A stretch of DNA of 64,000 nt, from the NCBI RefSeq assembly GCF_900168125.1, contig NZ_FUZF01000010.1, positions 104,268 through 168,267 of the forward strand, written 5' to 3'. The stretch's first letter is position 1. Each line of letters opens with the position of its first letter. The position numbers were made by a program, and so were the translations under genes. A model generated the notes under the pieces. The model made no database searches. It had not been told where the DNA came from and saw only the letters and a program-made list of their open reading frames with translations. The DNA is from Sphingobacterium nematocida. GTDB lineage: Bacteria; Bacteroidota; Bacteroidia; Sphingobacteriales; Sphingobacteriaceae. Shown here one piece after another: positions 61,942-64,000 of the stretch.

Positions 61942-64000
61942 ATGAAAACAAATATAAAATCTTTCGCCCTCAAGTGTACCATGCTTGTGCACTTGGCCAT
62001 TTTTTCGATGGTTTCGAATCTTTTCGGGCAGGCAACTGTGACGAATAGTGCTCCTGATGCTGCGGCCATAGCTTTGGGATTGAACGCTAATGGACTTACT
62101 ATATCTTCTCCACAAATAGTGCGTGGAGGTAATAATAATCAAATTGCGATCTTTACTAATGGTACGGCAGCAGGTTTGGGCGTGAATTCAGGTGTATTAT
62201 TTTCTACAGGTAATGCTGTACAGAATATTACTCGGAAAAATCCAGCAGTACAGGAAACAGTTGAAGCACAATCTGGTTCTTATAGTGACCCCCAATTAAC
62301 GGCGATAACAAGTAATGCGATATGGGATGCCGTTGTTTATACTTTCAAAATTACATTAACAGGTGGGGCTGACGCTCTGCGGATTGCCTATCAGTTTGGT
62401 TCGGAAGAGTACCCTGACTATGTGGGATCTGAGTATAATGATACTTTTGGTTTTTTTGTTAGGAAGGTTGGAACGACTACATGGACCAATATGGCTCGTT
62501 TACCCAATCCAGCTCAGACTGTTACCGCTATTAATAAGGTGAATTACGGAAATTATGGTCGACAAGGTTCCAATAGCAATGGATATGATGGTACAAATAA
62601 CGCTTATTACCTTAATAATGGGCACACCACAACAACACGTTCTTGGCCCAATACCAACCAGCTTATATTAAATGACAATCCTGGGCCATTCCCTATACAT
62701 GTGGAATATAATGGATTGACAAAATTAATTCAATATGATTTAGCAGGGCTAACCCCGGGCGGAGAGTATGAATTTAAAATTGCGATTGCCGATGCAGGAG
62801 ACCGAAAATTGGATGCAGGTGTTTTTGTGTCGAAGATCGAGGGGGTATTCGGTGCGGATCTCGCTATTGAGAAAATGGTAGACAAACCGACTCCTTGTAT
62901 AGATGATATCGTTGAATTTACCTTAACAGCTAAAAATATTGGTCCTGCGGCAGCCACCGGCGTTGTTGTGAATGATTTATTGCCTAATGGTTTTGAATAT
63001 GATAGCCATACTGCACCCTCAGGAACGACTTATGTTCCTGCCAGTGGAATTTGGACAATTGGTAGTTTAGCTTTATATGGAGAATCTGTTTTAAAAATTA
63101 GAGCGAAAGTAAAAAGTACTGGAAACTATACAAACCAAGCTACCATTACAGGGACAAAAAATGATCCTGACGCTACTAATAATACTGCGACAGTAACTTT
63201 GGTTCCAACTATACCAACTATTACAGGTGTTCTGATCTTATGCCAAGAAAATACAACACAGCTATCGGGCTCCGGTACCGCTGCGGCTAGTAATGCTTGG
63301 ACTTCTTCAAATACAACAGTTGCGACTGTTAGTTCCACTGGTCTAGTTACCGGTTTATCAGCTGGCACGACCACGATTACTTATAAGAATTCAAACGGTT
63401 GTACAACAACTGCATTGGTTACCGTAACAGCAAAAAACACGGTAACTGCGGGCACGCCAAGGTCAGTTTGTATCAATACAGCATTGACTGCAATCGAACA
63501 TACTACCACAGGTGCAACAGGTATTAATGTAACTAATACAGGTTTACCAACAGGAGTTACAGCAACCTTTGCTAACAACAAGATTACGATCAGTGGTATT
63601 CCGAGCGTTGTTGGAGTTTTTACATACAACATTCCTTTAACAGGCGGATGTGGTAATGTGGCCGCTACCGGAACAATTACGGTTAAACCAGCCACTACGA
63701 TCACTGTACAACCAGTTGCTCCGGCAGCATACTGTATCGGAGGTACTTCTACATTGGATGTTACCGCTACGGGCGATGGTACCCTGACCTACGAATGGTT
63801 CAAGGTGTCCGGTAGTACAACGACCTCTGTTGGTACGACCAAAACATATAGCTTGCCTACGTCGCTGACAGCAGGTACACATACCTACCGTGTTGTGGTA
63901 ACAGGCGGTTGTGGTGCAGCAACGTCTACGGATGTTACTGTTACGGTTAAACCAGCCACTACGATCACTGTACAACCAGTTGCTCCGGCAGCATACTGTA
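61942..64000 (+). CDS. Large secreted surface protein with Choice-of-anchor-L and Ig-like domains (3' partial)
   Basis: At least 686 residues, open to the window edge. It starts MKTNIKSFALKCTMLVHLAIF with a signal peptide (cut near FGQ). A Choice-of-anchor-L domain follows (GVLFSTGNA, YQFGSEEYPDYVGSEYNDTFGFFV) up to about residue 300. A DUF11-type repeat (ADLAIEKMVDKPTPCIDDIVEF, NIGPAAATGVVV) and a bacterial Ig-like group 2 domain (TVATVSSTGLVTGLSAGTTTITY) come next. Then come Ig-like repeats rich in Thr/Ala/Gly. Such proteins are often secreted through the type IX system with a C-terminal signal, but that end is not in the window. Confidence 0.85.
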   Translation, partial: MKTNIKSFALKCTMLVHLAIFSMVSNLFGQATVTNSAPDAAAIALGLNANGLTISSPQIVRGGNNNQIAIFTNGTAAGLGVNSGVLFSTGNAVQNITRKNPAVQETVEAQSGSYSDPQLTAITSNAIWDAVVYTFKITLTGGADALRIAYQFGSEEYPDYVGSEYNDTFGFFVRKVGTTTWTNMARLPNPAQTVTAINKVNYGNYGRQGSNSNGYDGTNNAYYLNNGHTTTTRSWPNTNQLILNDNPGPFPIHVEYNGLTKLIQYDLAGLTPGGEYEFKIAIADAGDRKLDAGVFVSKIEGVFGADLAIEKMVDKPTPCIDDIVEFTLTAKNIGPAAATGVVVNDLLPNGFEYDSHTAPSGTTYVPASGIWTIGSLALYGESVLKIRAKVKSTGNYTNQATITGTKNDPDATNNTATVTLVPTIPTITGVLILCQENTTQLSGSGTAAASNAWTSSNTTVATVSSTGLVTGLSAGTTTITYKNSNGCTTTALVTVTAKNTVTAGTPRSVCINTALTAIEHTTTGATGINVTNTGLPTGVTATFANNKITISGIPSVVGVFTYNIPLTGGCGNVAATGTITVKPATTITVQPVAPAAYCIGGTSTLDVTATGDGTLTYEWFKVSGSTTTSVGTTKTYSLPTSLTAGTHTYRVVVTGGCGAATSTDVTVTVKPATTITVQPVAPAAYC
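63679..64000 (+). repeat. Tandem 264-bp coding repeat at the window end
   Basis: The block ACGGTTAAACCAGCCACTAC at 63679 recurs at 63943, giving a period of 264 bases (88 codons). The second copy is identical for the 58 bases visible before the window ends. The high nucleotide identity suggests recent expansion by recombination. Confidence 0.75.

Noticed and set aside
63126..63975. Three long minus-strand frames opposite the surface-protein gene
   Set aside because: They are composition shadows of Thr/Val/Ala-rich plus-strand repeats; none has a recognisable domain.

Overview
The window looks like chromosomal DNA of a member of Bacteroidota, most likely Sphingobacteriaceae (Sphingobacterium or a close relative). 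The evidence is AT-rich coding DNA and many candidate promoters with the Bacteroidota -7 motif TAnnTTTG, two of them with a TTG 19 bases upstream. The gene families also point there: BlaR1-like M56 peptidase fused to plug and TonB modules, DUF2723 membrane protein, HU-CCDC81/SPOR protein, DUF2480, DUF3108, DUF3109, DUF6427 and CcmD-like proteins. No phage, insertion sequence, CRISPR array or rRNA was found. Most genes are core or conserved lineage genes.

Layout. 1-9.1 kb: 3' part of an M56/TonB gene, pth and rplY, a Tat-exported Gfo/Idh oxidoreductase paired with a giant HEAT-DUF1080 protein (probable 3-keto-sugar chemistry), and prs. 9.2-14.6 kb: tRNA-Gln, a 513-base gene-free stretch with hairpins, a DUF2723 membrane protein, then pyrR-pyrB. 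14.8-24.2 kb: an envelope operon of TPR protein, beta-barrel, HU-SPOR protein, ExbB, ExbD and TonB/TolA-like protein, followed by folC. 24.2-34.5 kb: uvrA, a multi-pass membrane protein, osmC-like, SGNH lipoprotein plus FadL-type porin, tpx, gmd and a coiled-coil membrane protein. 34.7-48.9 kb, all on the minus strand: terC, polyprenyl synthase, DUF3109/3108/2480, ppiD-lptC-barrel, DUF6427, ccmD-ccmC-ccmB, YtxH, an MsbA-like ABC exporter and a coiled-coil protein. 49-52 kb: LVIVD propeller lipoprotein, two palindromic repeats, a small outer-membrane barrel and a SAM hydrolase. 52.1-60.8 kb: phoH, purC, STAS, rnz, hisC-hisB-hisH-hisA-hisF-hisIE. 60.8-64 kb: a 650-base gap, a small exported protein and the start of a large Choice-of-anchor-L/Ig-like surface protein that runs off the window.

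How the genes work together. The best candidate for a little-described system is the 14.8-22.9 kb cluster. A proton-driven ExbB/ExbD/TonB-like motor sits with a periplasmic TPR scaffold, an outer-membrane barrel and a bitopic protein whose cytoplasmic half is an HU-like (potentially DNA-binding) module and whose periplasmic half is a SPOR (septal peptidoglycan-binding) domain. This suggests a Tol-like machine linking nucleoid, septal wall and outer membrane.

A second item is a 66-110 bp palindromic intergenic element present three times. It has conserved ends and a variable centre, and two copies contain similar 27-codon mini-ORFs. A third is the recurrent use of low-complexity, word-like spacers in front of housekeeping genes (pth, pyrB, hisH, hisA, hisF, hisI). 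All function calls come from reading motifs; no database search was possible.
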